Translations under genes and position numbers: made by a program
Origin: Litoditis marina
Taxonomy: Eukaryota; Nematoda; Chromadorea; Rhabditida; Rhabditidae
DNA length: 64,000 nt
Direction: 5' to 3'
Assembly: GCA_964036275.1 (NCBI GenBank)
Contig: OZ038435.1
Location: 25,391,581-25,455,580, forward strand
In this document: piece after piece, positions 22,750 to 33,874 of the stretch
How the letters are laid out: each line of letters begins with the position of its first letter
Numbering within the stretch: position 1 is the first letter of the stretch
The notes under the pieces: model-generated
The model's database searches: none
Seen by the model: only the letters and a program-made list of their open reading frames with translations
Told to the model about the DNA's origin: nothing

Positions 22750-23537
22750 GTTATGGTAAATTTGAGTGACATACACTACTTCGGTTCGCTTACAGTATGT
22801 TTTACGCTTTCTGTACTTACGTACACAATTATAACAAAAAAGTTAGTGTTCATTCTGAAAACAAACGTTAATAATCGCATTGAAGCACACTGAATTCCAA
22901 CCAAGAAACCATTATATTCCTATTTGCCCGAACTTGATTCACAGCACTAGTTTATTTGAATTGAGCTCATTGTTGTGTGACGAGATAGTCAAAATATGGT
23001 TTGTTCGAACAATACTGACTTCAAGAACACATCCGGGTAGTTTGGAAATCAAACAGTTATACAAAGCGTAGTTTTGCAAGAATACATCCGAGATGAACTC
23101 GTTTGATCTCACGGGACATAGCTGAGAGAACAAATGTAGGGGGGGGGGGGTGTTCCTGAGCCTCATAAAACTACAAAAAAACTGAATGGAGCATTGGACA
23201 AAAAGTAGATTAACGATAGCGCATGTGTACGTCAGCACTGCTCATTTCATATTTTCCATAATTAGGATGTGACGGTTTACGTGAATAATAAGGTGAACGG
23301 CGGTTCCTCATAAACATCACGAGATCGACAATTACAACGTGTTTTTGTAATTTTTCTGCAGCATGTAAATTTGGCAAGTAGTTAATGAAATTATCATGGA
23401 AAATATAAAGCTCTCATAACGTCATGGGGTCTTCTACCGTGCCTGATATTGAAAAAAGAAAAAAATACTTATAAATAGAGTCCGTGCTGAAACTTTGAAA
23501 TGAAAATAGAGGAATAAGTACCGTGCTGAAACTTGTT
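22750..23537. other. Stretch without a recognised gene
   Basis: AT-rich, with a G10 run near 23138 and no exon with paired splice signals on either strand. It separates the Cys/His gene from the tandem PPxY family. Confidence 0.35.
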
Positions 23538-25853
23538 TTAACGTGCATTATGATTATGATGTGTCTCGCCCACAAGGAACATACAAGATGCACACAAACA
23601 GAGAGAACACCGGATAGCATCTTCAGTTTTGAGTTCTCGTCGGTGTTGATGATGACGTTGTTGGTGGTGAAGGTCCGGGTTGGTGCGACAGTGGTGGTGA
23701 TGCTCCCGGTCCAACCGGCAGTGATGGTGGTGAGATCTTCTGAAGGAAAGTTTGTTTCAACTGATTGATTCCGTTCTGTTTGATAGTGGAAGACAATATT
23801 TCAGCAGGAAGTGCTCTCCTACTTGAGCCGATTCATATAGCTGCTAAAAATGGGGAAATTTCGAGTTCAAGTCTTTATTAGAAAACAGTGAGTTCTAACG
23901 TCTACTAGAGAAATGTCAGTGCGAATGAATGATGTGAGCTGTATAGACTCCGCTTTTCAAAGAAAGCCCATACGGTGTGTTTGGCCCTGTCCCGCTGTGT
24001 TTGTAGTTTGATCATGTTGATTTTTTGGGAGAAGTCTGTACAGGGGGCGTGCATGAAGATCAAACTACATCTGAAGTTCGGTCACACCCTATACTATAGT
24101 CTGTTCCACGCACCTAAAACCCTCTACAGTAATCTGCACAAACTTTTAGGTCAGCGTTTCGTAGTTTAAAGTTTTTGGAATGACTTCAATTTTTGATATT
24201 ATGCTTTCTACCTTTAGTACTACAAATTATGGTAAATTGAAACCAAAATAATGAGTTATACATTAGAAAAAGCCTCCTGAATATTTGACGGTTTACTGTA
24301 GAAGGACATTGATTGGTGAAACAAACTATACTCACATTCTCCCGGCATTCGCATTTGTTCGACTAGTTGTGGGTTGTGGCTGGGTGGTGATCATTCCGCA
24401 GGCGTTCGCATCTCTGAACTCAAACGACTATACAACACAACTTGACACTGGTCGTAGTTCTACTAATGGCTATACAGGCGAGTTTCGGGTTTCTACTTTC
24501 TCTGCAAAATACTAGTTCTCAAGATCCGAGTGGAACTGTTAGAGCGAAGTTCCGTTATTTCGAGCGGTGTGGATAGTATGTGTGCTTGCTCATTTTGTCC
24601 AGTCCAATGGAAATATAATCTAGAATGAAGCGTCCTGCGTTCGGTGAATCTGAATGAATACATTGACTCCGAAGAATGGCGACTAAGAATGATGATTCTG
24701 TACACTGTTTTGTTCTCTTCTCCCACAACACACTCAGATAAAAGTTTTCTCTAAGAAGAATCATCGGAACACCTTGCATACGGAGAAAGTTCACGCACAA
24801 GGAATGTACTCACGTTTCTTCTGCATTAGTTTCAGTTCGGCTTGTTTGCGGGCGTGGATTCACTGTTGTTCTGACGGAAGCTCTGAAGTTGAAAACCGAG
24901 TTGTTTACCAAGGTTCGCCCACCAAATTGGTCACTAGTTGATATCAACATGTGAAATCAAAACTGGGTGCACAATTGTGCACCAAGTTATTGGTAAACGG
25001 TCTAACCCTTGCTTCACAACTTGGGTTTTGGGGAACCTTGGTGAACAACTCGGTTTTCAACTTCTGAGAGAAGATGGTCTGAGGCCAAGGCACACGTCTG
25101 AAGTCTATACTAGTGTTATACTTATTTGAAACAAAATATTTGTTGTCATTAAGACTTCTGGATCTTATTATGGAAATATGTGCTCAGTGAAAAGTGTCAC
25201 TTGAATCAGCGTCGAAACGGTTTCGAGTGGCACCTTTCGCTGAGTACGTATTTCCATAATAAAAACTATATGTAGACTATATGTATTCCGTATATATGTA
25301 TCACAATATTAATTTCCAATAACGATTGCAGTCAGCGGGAAAAAGTACGAAAAAATATGTTTCCGTGAGAAAAAATTCGCTCACCTCCTTTCAGGCGCTT
25401 CTTGGACTACGTTTAGTGTGTTGTCCTGTGCATGAAAGGCCGAGAATGGCGGTGCAGTGGGATTGGCGGTACCGGTAGTATAATAGGATGGAGGTGGTTC
25501 AGGAGGTGCGCACGGCTGCAACTATTACGGAAGTATGTTCGGAAAAGAACTATTCAATTGGCCAATAATAAATACTTGATCACAGAACATTTTCTGACAA
25601 ATTCAGATTAATTTAGAACCTCTCATTTCGTACAAAATTATCAGGGTTCCATTCTTAGAGTTCCGGGCACAAACGGTTACTTTGTTTCAGTCTTCTGTCT
25701 TTGTTGGATTGATTCCAGTGAGTTTAGGGAACTAAATACTCGAAACCAACCTACCACTCAAGTATGATGCACCCTATAACTCACCGTTACTTGTCTGTGC
25801 ACCTTGGGAAACGTAGAACACTGATCATAGCTCGGGGGAGGGGAAGACAGATT
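23538..25853 (-). CDS. PPxY/His-Cys-rich tandem family, member A
   Basis: Five minus-strand exons in phase: 25785-25853, 25385-25515, 24814-24882, 24336-24413, 23538-23739 (549 nt, 182 codons plus stop). Exon 1 has SPPPSYDQ and FPKVHR; exon 2 has APPEPPPSYYT and a TANPTAPPFSAFHAQDN stretch; exons 3-4 are Thr/Pro/Arg-rich (ITTQPQPTTSRTN); the last exon is His-rich (SHHHHCRLDREHHHHCR) and ends in a Cys-rich segment (CSLCLCASC). No signal peptide or clear membrane helix is visible. PPxY motifs are ligands of WW domains such as those of Nedd4-type ligases; His/Cys clusters can bind metal. Where members B and C begin with ATG, this copy has CTG, so it either starts elsewhere or is decaying. I do not recognise the family. 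Confidence 0.65.
23993..24072. repeat. TGTTTGTAGTTTGATC foldback, intronic copy in member A
   Basis: Begins GCTGTGTTTGTAGTTTGATC and ends GATCAAACTACAT about 80 bp away. It lies in the intron between exons 23538-23739 and 24336-24413. Confidence 0.75.
25130..25270. repeat. Foldback with TATTATGGAAATA inverted ends
   Basis: TATTATGGAAATATGTGCTC on the left and GAGTACGTATTTCCATAATA on the right are inverted, with a second inverted pair inside (GTGTCACTTGAA / TTCGAGTGGCACC). A related copy lies at 62443-62615, in the opposite arrangement of flanks. This copy lies in the intron between exons 24814-24882 and 25385-25515 of member A. Confidence 0.7.
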
Positions 25854-26779
25854 CTGAGACCACAGATTGAGTTAGTTTACATTCAAAAGTACAGCCACCG
25901 AGCAGCCAGAGAAATAACTCAATCAACTCTCTGATAGTCAAATGTTCAGATGAACACCCAATGTCAGAGAATACAAGGAAAGACTTTATACAATAATTGA
26001 TTTGAAAATTCAATCAATACTCATGGTTTCCACAGTGCTTAGGCTGCATATAGTGTCTGTTTAAAAATATTTAACAACAGCTCTGGTCTACAACTTCCAA
26101 TAGTACTTGTTTCTCTTGCGTAATGCAAATAAATAGTTTATTCCATATCTCGAACGGCATTAGACGATAATTTTACTGGAGCAACATAGTATAGACAGGA
26201 CGGCATGTTTTTCGTCTTCTAACGAACAAATGAAGTCAAGATCTACTCACGAGAAGCAAAACTACATAAAATCTGTGACAAGTATGAAGATCATTGATTT
26301 GTAACGAAGCGACGTGAATTAATGAATAAAAGAATATTTGTGACTTTTCTCTCTGGTCTAGTGGCAACAATTTCCATCCCAATACTCTACGTGTATTCCA
26401 TTCAGGTAACCAGGCCGTGACGAGATGGAAAGTCCTGGCCACGAGCGACTGGGAAACGCTGGCCAGTACTTCCAACAGGAATGCATATTCACAGTCGATT
26501 CGTCGTCAGCTGGTTCTACTGTTGTTTCTGGCATGTCACTGGATCTATGTCTCAGAACATACGAATGTCCACCATGAGGGATCAACTGTACCACCACTGT
26601 ACAAGAAGACGTTTCGATGATAATGTGATAATGTATGATGATCACCGCCTCGAAACGACGCGAAGTGAAACAATAAATATGAAAATATGAATATGAAATA
26701 TTGTGTGCTTTGAGAAGTGGACCAAGGAAAATGAATTCATTATCTCGGATTTTGTTGTATAGAAGATTATAATCTAGCA

Positions 26780-26870
26780 AATGCGAATTATCTTCTATTT
26801 TCTTCCACTTGATAAGGTGAACACTGAACAAGCACAAATCCTTTTCATGAGTCATCGATTGACCAAGAAC
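26780..26870 (-). promoter_or_regulatory. Conserved upstream block of member A with a GATA-type site
   Basis: TTGATAAGGTGA (26807-26818), followed 3' on the plus strand by CATGAGTCATCGATTGACC. The same two blocks, in the same order, lie upstream of member B (31917-31985) and member C (35560-35625). TGATAA is the core bound by nematode intestinal GATA factors such as ELT-2. The promoter role is inferred from position and conservation between paralogues. Confidence 0.5.
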
Positions 26871-27151
26871 GTAGCGATAGTTTTATGAACTACGATTGTG
26901 GAAAAGGCAATATCTGGAAAAATTATATAGAATTATAGATTTGTTGAACCCCAACATTCAGTTTTGGAGAAAACGCCATCTTAATCGAACCTCTCGCTAA
27001 CTTTCTGAAAAACTCTTGAAATTTAGGTTAACAAGTGTTTGATAAAATGTCATAAATAACTTTTGAATAGTGAAGGAACATTATCAGGTACATCCTGTCT
27101 CTTTCATTCCATCCTGCGTCTCCTCAAACATACGCTATTTCTCTGCTCTTA

Positions 27152-27676
27152 TAGTCTATTTAGTTCCGAACTGGACTCCGTTTACTGTATGAAAATGGGG
27201 GCGGAGCTCATGACTTGGCAACCATTCAAACATTCTGGACCATGATTCTCTGTTTTCAAAATAACAGCAGCTAGGGGGATCGAACCAACAAATATGGAGA
27301 GCCACCTCGAAACCAGCGCCTTAGACCACTCGGCCATATGGACGCGTTAGAGGAGCGCGGGGGAACGGCCCATATACGGCGATCACGAAAATTTCAGTGT
27401 GTGCAAAAAATTTCCGAATTTCTTAATGAAAACTCAAGTGAACTTGTCATTAAAGAATATAATTTCTCATACAATCTATTTAGAAGGGGAAAAGATATCA
27501 TAACTAAGGAATAAATGTATGCGTTGGTTAAACTTTTATTTGGCTGTTGGAAAGATTATTGACTGTGGCCTGATCTGGCAAAATGCCCAGCCGGCGCCCT
27601 GCACACGCAACGCGAGAGGTGCCAGGGATGCAACATTTTGGCTGGATACGAGTCCAGTTGGGAACTAAACAGACTA
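27152..27676. mobile_element. TA-flanked MITE (Tc1/mariner-like target) nested in another repeat
   Basis: The ends TAGTCTATTTAGTTCCGAAC and GTTGGGAACTAAACAGACTA are inverted. It is flanked by TA on both sides, and without it the host repeat would read continuously across a single TA, which fixes both the boundaries and the target duplication. There is no transposase frame. It carries a tRNA-like segment at 27271-27352. Confidence 0.85.
27271..27352 (-). repeat. tRNA-like sequence (Leu/Ser-type)
   Basis: On the minus strand: TGGCCGAGTGGTCTAAGGCG (A-box and D-arm of Leu/Ser type), then GGTTCGATCCCCC (B-box). The anticodon arm and acceptor stem are not well formed, so it is probably a pseudogene carried by the surrounding element. 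Confidence 0.5.
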
Positions 27677-28015
27677 TACATCCCGCCGGGATGTAAGAGA
27701 CGAGAAATAGGGAGGCAGAGCGATAGACGCAGAATGGGATGGAGGTGCCGGGGACTGCCAGCATACGTACTCAGAAAACGTGAAAGGAGACCAGAAAAAG
27801 TGAGATGTTTTTTTGTAAATATAAGCGTTAATTATCACAACTGATTCATTTACTTATTTACATATACAAGAGAAGAAATGAATTGAATAACAACCGAACA
27901 ACAATAATACTTCTACTTGGCCAGTTAAAATGTGTCACACCCTTAAAATTGAACTCATTGTTCTGATTCGAGATCAGAAGGATGATTTGTTTCAACAACT
28001 GATGGTAAATATATA

Positions 28016-28733
28016 GGGTTGTTAATCAATTCCAAAAATCAAATCAATTCCAATTCCAATTCTTTTCGTTTCTCAAAAACCACTCAATTCCAATCCCAAT
28101 TCTTTTTCAATTCTCGAAAACCGCTCAATTCCAATTTCAATCCTTTTGCATTTCGCAAAACCACTCAATTACCATTCCAATTCTTTTAGATTTTCAAAAA
28201 CTGCTCAATTCCAATTCCAATTCTGACCAATTCCTCGAAATCTCAGATTTTAAATTCCAATTCCATTAGAATTGATTGGAGTTGATTGCAATTGATTAGA
28301 ATTGACTGTGTTTCCAACTTCATGTCAGTTTTTTTTCCAAAAAACGATGATAAACAATGTTCACTTTGGTTCCATTGAACGAGAGACATAAGGAACAATG
28401 GTAATTTGGCAATGAACAAGGAAAAACAGCATGGAATTGTAAATCAATTCTGAATCAATTCTGAGAGAAAATCAAGTCAATTCCAATTCCAATTCCAGTT
28501 GTTCTGATATACGAAAGAATTGGAATTGCTATTCCAGAAATTTTTTGACATACAAAAGAATTGGAATTGCAATTCCAACCATTCTTGACATACAAAAGAA
28601 TTGGAATTGCAATTCCAATTCATTTCGACAGACAAAAAGAATTGGAATTGCAATTCTTTTGGATGATTATCTCAATTCTATCAATTCCAATTCCAATTCC
28701 AATTCCAATTCCAATTCAAACAAACCCTATAAA
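28016..28733. repeat. Long foldback filled with CAATTCC/GGAATTG repeats
   Basis: Begins AGGGTTGTTAATCAATTCC and ends with repeated CAATTC followed by AAACAAACCCT. The left arm is dominated by CAATTCCAATTC, the middle by GAATTGGAATTGCAATTCC palindromes, and the right arm by (CAATTC)n. There is no coding signature; the translation is Asn/Ser repeats only. It shares its terminal motif with the short element at 3806-3893. Confidence 0.8.
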
Positions 28734-28892
28734 TATATAATTGAATTGTTCTAAATATTACAATAACTAAAAACTGCAAAAATACTTCATCCCAGGCGCG
28801 CTAGACTTTCGGGACGAAGGTCCTGAGAATAGCGTACTTATGCTAGAACATCTCGGCAACTTGAATTCATTGCCTCACTTTTTCGTGTTAAT

Positions 28893-29010
28893 AAAGCACG
28901 ATTATGTGGACCAATCTCGTGTCAACGGTCCTTTAAACTGCAATTGGAAGATGTATTGCAGATCAAAGGACTGGACCGTTGCGATTGGACCACATAATCG
29001 TCCTTCTTTA
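28893..29010. repeat. ACGATTATGTGG foldback MITE, copy 1
   Basis: ACGATTATGTGGACCAATC at the left and GATTGGACCACATAATCGT at the right are inverted. An inner GGTCCTTTAAACTGCAATTG pairs with the ATTGCAGATCAAAGGACTGG region. Copies 2 and 3 are at 50423-50538 and 62806-62925. Confidence 0.9.
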
Positions 29011-29360
29011 ATTGAATCCACGCAAAATTTAGGAGAAAAGGCATTTGTTTGAAAAGACGCAGCTTGGCATAGAAGGGCCGGAACGTTTTAGAGTGCGACA
29101 TGTGCTTATTTCAACTCATGAGTCGCTCCACAGCTTCCGTTGATAAACTGATGCAGTATAGTATAACTGAGTGATTAAATGTAATGTAGTGTTCCGGAGC
29201 TTATAAGCTTCTCATGAAAAAAAAACTATTTAAAAGTTTACGGAATAATCGAATAGAGACCAGAGGAACCACAGCAGATGAGAATGTTATCATCAAGTGT
29301 GTGTTTCCCACGTTTCACATGACTATAATTTCACTAGAAACAAGTTTTCCCGCTTCAACC

Positions 29361-31122
29361 TCAAGTATGTCGGTTTGGAATTGATCCCGTAAGACATAAG
29401 CAAATGCTGCAAAAACAGAGGCAACATTCAAGGAATTCCACAGTGTCAGATGCTAGCCGGCGCCGAGGTTGGCGTTGGTAGTAATTTTGCTCGTGCTGCT
29501 CCCGGTGGCAGTGGTGGTGGTGATGCTCCTGATCCCGTCGACGACGATGGTGTTGGTTATCCTCCCGGTCACATCGACAGTGGTGGTGGTTACATTTAGC
29601 GCAACGTGGTCTTCTGAAAGTGAGCTGTTCGAAGTGGTGGGCCCGTGATAAGCCTAACTGGTTGAGTGGAAGATCAAAAGTGTTCATCTCTTCAACCGAA
29701 GAAAAAGTTAATTCATTCTATTTCGTCGCTAACGGAAAGGCGGAAGAGTACTGTATATCTCACTTTCCCATCTGTACCTACACATGTCTTCGATTCCGAA
29801 GCTTGTCGGTTATGTGCTCCATCAGCATAGTGGTTGGCGCCCAGTTACGAAACTTTTGCTCGCAGTTTCGATTCCGGCAAGAGACAGAAGTTAGTGAATT
29901 TGGCTCTCACTATAACTCACGTTCGCCGGGCCTCTCCACTCGTCTGATTGGTTGTTGTAGGTTGCGGCTGGGTGGTGATGATTTCAGAGGCATTTGAACT
30001 CCTAAACCATTACACGTTTTTACACAAGCACATTTGCACACTTTCGTTTACTCTCGCCTTCTACTCCTGAACATATTCGTTGGCATCAGAAAACCCATAC
30101 GGAAGGAGTTCACGTTGGAATGGCTTTACTCACGTTTCTCCGGAAGGTCTTGGTTGACTGGTTGGCGGATGTGGGCTCACTGTTCTTCTGGCGGAATGAG
30201 CTGTTCTATTGATTGATTTATTTACATTCAAGCATGTGAGATACATAGAGAAACGGAAAGTGAATGAAAACCAACTGAATTTGAGCAATATGAAAACAAT
30301 AATCGAAACCATGATGAACAGAAAAGTGAACATTGGACGAGCATATATGTCTACAGTTCAACGATCGAATCGAGAACATTGAGGTGTGTAAGTATGAGTG
30401 TGTATGCTGGAATATTTGGGTACATTGATCCCACCCCGCGTTGCTAACTTTACGCACTATTTCACAATTTCACTTTTCCCGCGGAATGTGAGAGCAGGGA
30501 AAGCTCGTATAAATAATGACTGAAGGCAGCAAATAACGAATACATGCAAAAAGAGTTTTATTTAGGAAATTTGCAAATTTTTCCCACTAACCTCTCTTCC
30601 GGCGGTTTTGGAACTACAGTCAGGTGATTATCATGTGCATGGAAGGCTGAGAATGAGGGTGCAGTGGGATTAGCGGTACCGGCAGTAGAATAGGACGGGG
30701 GTGGTTCTGGTGGGGCGGACGGCTGCAAAAACATTCTGTATCAATAGTGATCAAGATGGGATATTTCAAAAGGAACGAATGTTTCTGAATTAATCCCATG
30801 ATGGTTGATGTGAGCTGTGAAAACTGATGAAAATAACCATTTTTGTATACTCTAGGTCCTGCTTTCTTATCTCGTTTTTGTATAAGTATCTGCGTTTCTC
30901 AACAACTTGATATAAATCTTGTTTGAGGAAAGACAAGCAAAAAAACGGTATTTAGTTTTCTGTGTTGGTTGGTTTGAATTACAGCGAGTCGTGGGAGCAA
31001 AATCGGCAAAACAAATCCAACCTAGAACCCAAGTAGGGTACAATCCAATTACTCACCGTTAGAGGTCGGTGTACTTTAGGAAACTTAGAGCTCTTCTCAT
31101 AGCTCGGGGGAGGGGAATACAT
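29361..31122 (-). CDS. PPxY/His-Cys-rich tandem family, member B
   Basis: Five minus-strand exons in phase: 31057-31122, 30592-30722, 30134-30187, 29921-29998, 29361-29613 (582 nt, 193 codons plus stop). The start ATG lies 3 nt after a GTTTCAG acceptor. Exon 1: MYSPPPSYEKSSKFPKVHRP. Exon 2: APPEPPPSYSTAGTANPTAP, and the same 131-nt length as exon 2 of member A. Exons 3-4: Ser/Thr/Pro-rich (SPHPPTSQPRPSGE, IITTQPQPTTTNQTSG). The last exon has a Cys/His cluster (CAKCNHHHCRCDRE), a long His/Arg tract (EHHHHHCHREQHEQN) and a Cys-rich hydrophobic end (FLECCLCFCSICLCLTG) that could be palmitoylated or membrane-attached. The motif order equals that of A and C. Function unknown; WW-domain binding and metal binding are inference. 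Confidence 0.75.
29725..29890 (+). repeat. tRNA-related repeat (SINE-like), copy 1
   Basis: Shares with 47965-48125 and with 58855-59010 (minus strand) the block GTACTGTATATCTCACTTTC...ACACATGTCTTC. A tRNA-like part follows: AGCATAGTGGTTGGCG (A-box-like) and AGTTTCGATTCCGG (B-box-like). It lies in an intron of member B, on the opposite strand. Confidence 0.55.
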
Positions 31123-31545
31123 GTTCTGAAACCACAGATTAAGAATTAGTTCACATGAAACATTCAAATTTTCACTATTTTTTCGTTGTAGTTCACACGC
31201 AATTTCAAAGCAATAGAATAATAAAACTAATACTAAAACAACAGTTCAATATACTTTCATGTGAAACTTTTGAAAAACAAACCATGGAAGCCTGAATGTT
31301 TCCAGTGGCCGTGATAACCTGATAACATTGTTCCAATCCAATAAAACTAGCAGTCTGATGTATTGTGCAAACAAGTAATCTACGCGTTGATCGCTGATAG
31401 AACTTTTTGTTCTTCATTTTTTTGACACAAAAAATCACTTCGACGACGTTCATTTGTTGAGGGTTTTATTTTTATTTTTTGAGAACATCTACCGTTTTCA
31501 ACATAAATCTACGTCAACCAGCTGAAATTCAACCAATACTCATGT

Positions 31546-31631
31546 TATTTTTCCAACTAGTAGATGTATCTTCGTAAATTGTGAACTGTATTTTTCCAAC
31601 TAGTAGATGTATCTTCGTAAATTGTGAACTG
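31546..31631. repeat. 43-bp tandem duplication upstream of member B
   Basis: Two direct copies of a unit starting TATTTTTCCAACTAGTAGAT and ending TTGTGAACTG, identical as far as I can see. It lies about 0.4 kb upstream of the start of member B, between it and the conserved GATA-type block. Confidence 0.9.
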
Positions 31632-31894
31632 TTTGTGAACAACGACGAAAAACTTCGAATAGTACGTGTTTCGCTTATGTTATGATAGCCAGTACCACTA
31701 CAATGATCGCTTACGTAGTGTTAAATACGACTAAGATTCTCTTTTCTCTGAATATTGGCGAAAAAGATTAGGTAGCAGCGAAGTAAGTGTAAATAGGAAG
31801 TTATCGAAAAGTGTGGTGTGCTTCGAAAATCGAATCAAAGCAAATGAGTTTATTATCTTGAATATGTCGGTGATAACATATTACAACCTACCAA

Positions 31895-31990
31895 ATGCGA
31901 ATTGTCTTTCTATCTCTTCCTTTTGATAAGGTGAAACATCCCGAATTCATTTCAGGATTCATCGATTGACGTAGAACGTAGTGAAGTCTT
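31895..31990 (-). promoter_or_regulatory. Conserved upstream block of member B with a GATA-type site
   Basis: CAAATGCGAATTGTCTTTC, then TTTTGATAAGGTGAAAC, then TTCATCGATTGACGTAGAAC. The same order of blocks is found upstream of member A (26780-26870) and, more diverged, of member C. It lies about 800 bp from the start codon. Confidence 0.5.
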
Positions 31991-32771
31991 CGATTACGAC
32001 CTACTAGGATCATGATAGAGAACAAAACTCATCGAAAAATATCATGAACTTCCGTTTTATCAGAGCCGATAATGTAGGAAAACTTGAAGCAAACTGAGAG
32101 AAAAAGAAAGCAAGCGAGAAAGAAAAGTGAGAGAGAGGAACTTGTAAAAAACTAGACGTAACAGGTCTAGCTAGTACAGTCGAGAAATTTTGGACTGTTC
32201 GTATTTTGTGGAAATTTTCGAAAGTTGATTGTACTCAACTTCAATCTTTGCGAAGCAAACAATAAATTGTGATCAAAATCTCCGGTGCTACTGACGTACT
32301 ACGTCATTGTAGCATTGCTGATAAGGAATGTACATAAAAAAGCTAATACACTCATGATGCATAATTTGACCTAACTGAGATCATGATATTTGTCTAAAGA
32401 AGTTAGTACCGTATTACCGACAATGATTTGGAAGACGTTCAAACATGTTTTAAACTAGTTTCAATAAAGATAACAATGTTTCACATTTTCACTTTTTTTC
32501 TCGAGCTGATCACATTATTGTGTAAACTAGTGGTTCGGGTTTCGAAACATCATTAGGTTTTGTTTTGTTTCCGAAAGTCGGTTGTGATGATCATTTAAAA
32601 AAATCTAAATCATAGTAATCTCAAACGTTTATTATCGTGAACAAAAAAAAACACTAAAACAACAAAACAATCTTCTCAAATAGAAATTTCATCTCTTCTT
32701 TGATTAGGCTATTAGGTGGGAAAAAATATCACAATAATTGTTTTTATTGAGATCTCATTGATAGTCGATTA

Positions 32772-33615
32772 AGTGCCATACATACTTGGTGCGTCTGCGG
32801 GCGGCTGCGGGCGTCTGCGGCGCGGGTAAACTAGTGGTTTGCCCGCAGACGCCCGCAAACGCCCGCAGACGCCCGCAAACGCACTCCAATTGAAGTATGT
32901 ATGCGCGTCTGCGGCTGGCTGCGGCGCGGTTTCCCTCATTTGAATTTCAAATAGAAAGTTCGAACTTTTCGTTGAAATTATGATTCCCCTTCCCTTATTA
33001 GGAATATTTGTCATTTATCACATCAATGCTAATAATGTTTATCCCTCAATATTTGTAAATCACTTGATTAGCGTTGATCTCCAACTGGTCTGTTGAAAAT
33101 TCGCATATCATTATTAGATTACCGCTTACTGAATCAACTTCTTTCTAATCCTAAACGTTTTTTCCATTCTGAAACTTTTTTTTCGAATACAAAACAAAAG
33201 AAAATGAGAACTTCACTTCAAACTGGTTACAAACCGATAATGATGTGCAGTGAACATCGAGTATTATACAAATATATAGTTAAATAAACTATACTAAAGT
33301 AACTTGATGGTTTTAATAATGATTTTTAGAATATTAGTGATGATATGTCGAGAATAATCAATCCAGACGCAGAGAGCCGCTGCGGCAATATTGAATTGAA
33401 TCATTATTGCCGCAACTGCTTTTGCGGCTGTCTGCGGCCCCGCCCGCAGACGCCCGCAGCCGCACGCAGCCGCTTTTGCCCGCCGAAGTATGAATGCGCG
33501 GCAAAACGCCGAGAGCCGCCACCAGCCGCAAATTTGATCAATAATCAGGGGCGCCATACTTATATCATATGCCGCCCGCAGACGCCCGCAGCCGCAGCCA
33601 AGTATGTAGGGCACT
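32772..33615. mobile_element. Non-autonomous element with GC-rich ends (CCGCAGACGCCCGC repeats)
   Basis: Inverted termini AGTGCCATACATACTTGG and CCAAGTATGTAGGGCACT enclose an 844-bp element. Both ends hold GC-rich arrays of GCGTCTGCGGGCGGCTGCGG-type units in both orientations, in sharp contrast to the AT-rich interior (about 32940-33340) and surroundings. Inner copies of the AAGTATGTATGCGCG boundary suggest nested or repeated insertion. No transposase is visible. TTAA-like bases flank both ends. Confidence 0.75.
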
Positions 33616-33874
33616 TTAAACCAACCACCCTAATTTTTGTGTACTTTAGTTTTAAAATAAAAATATAATATGTGGCATGTGCGAGAAGTATTCATCAGCG
33701 AGGCCAAATGTAGTGAACTGATACTCCAAATCCAGCTCTTCCTTCTTAAAAAAAAAGAATTTTTTCATCTTTCGTGAGAAACAGTGTGGAAAAGAAAAAG
33801 AGACAGTTGGAGATGATATTTGTTAATCGGAATTCCCTGCTCACGATCTCAGAATTTAGCCGATTGAACCGTTT

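Larger units (their letters stand above)
27105..27777. repeat. CATCCCATCCTGCG palindrome, copy 3, split by an insertion
   Basis: The left part, 27105-27151, matches the other copies (CATTCCATCCTGCGTCTCCT, CTATTTCTCTGCTCTTA). The right part, from 27679, resumes with CATCCCGCCGGGATG and GACGCAGAATGGGATGGAGG. The 525 bp between them is a separate element. Confidence 0.85.

Noticed and set aside
26358..26855. Minus-strand open frame of 165 codons upstream of PPxY member A
   Set aside because: No domain or splice partner; it overlaps the conserved upstream block of the paralogue family, and open frames exist on both strands there. Treated as regulatory or chance sequence.
28545..28754. Asn/Ser-repeat open frame
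   Set aside because: Translation of the CAATTCC simple repeat inside a foldback; not a gene.
33345..33668. Ala/Arg/Pro-rich open frame
   Set aside because: Comes from the GC-rich CCGCAGACG array at the end of a non-autonomous element.
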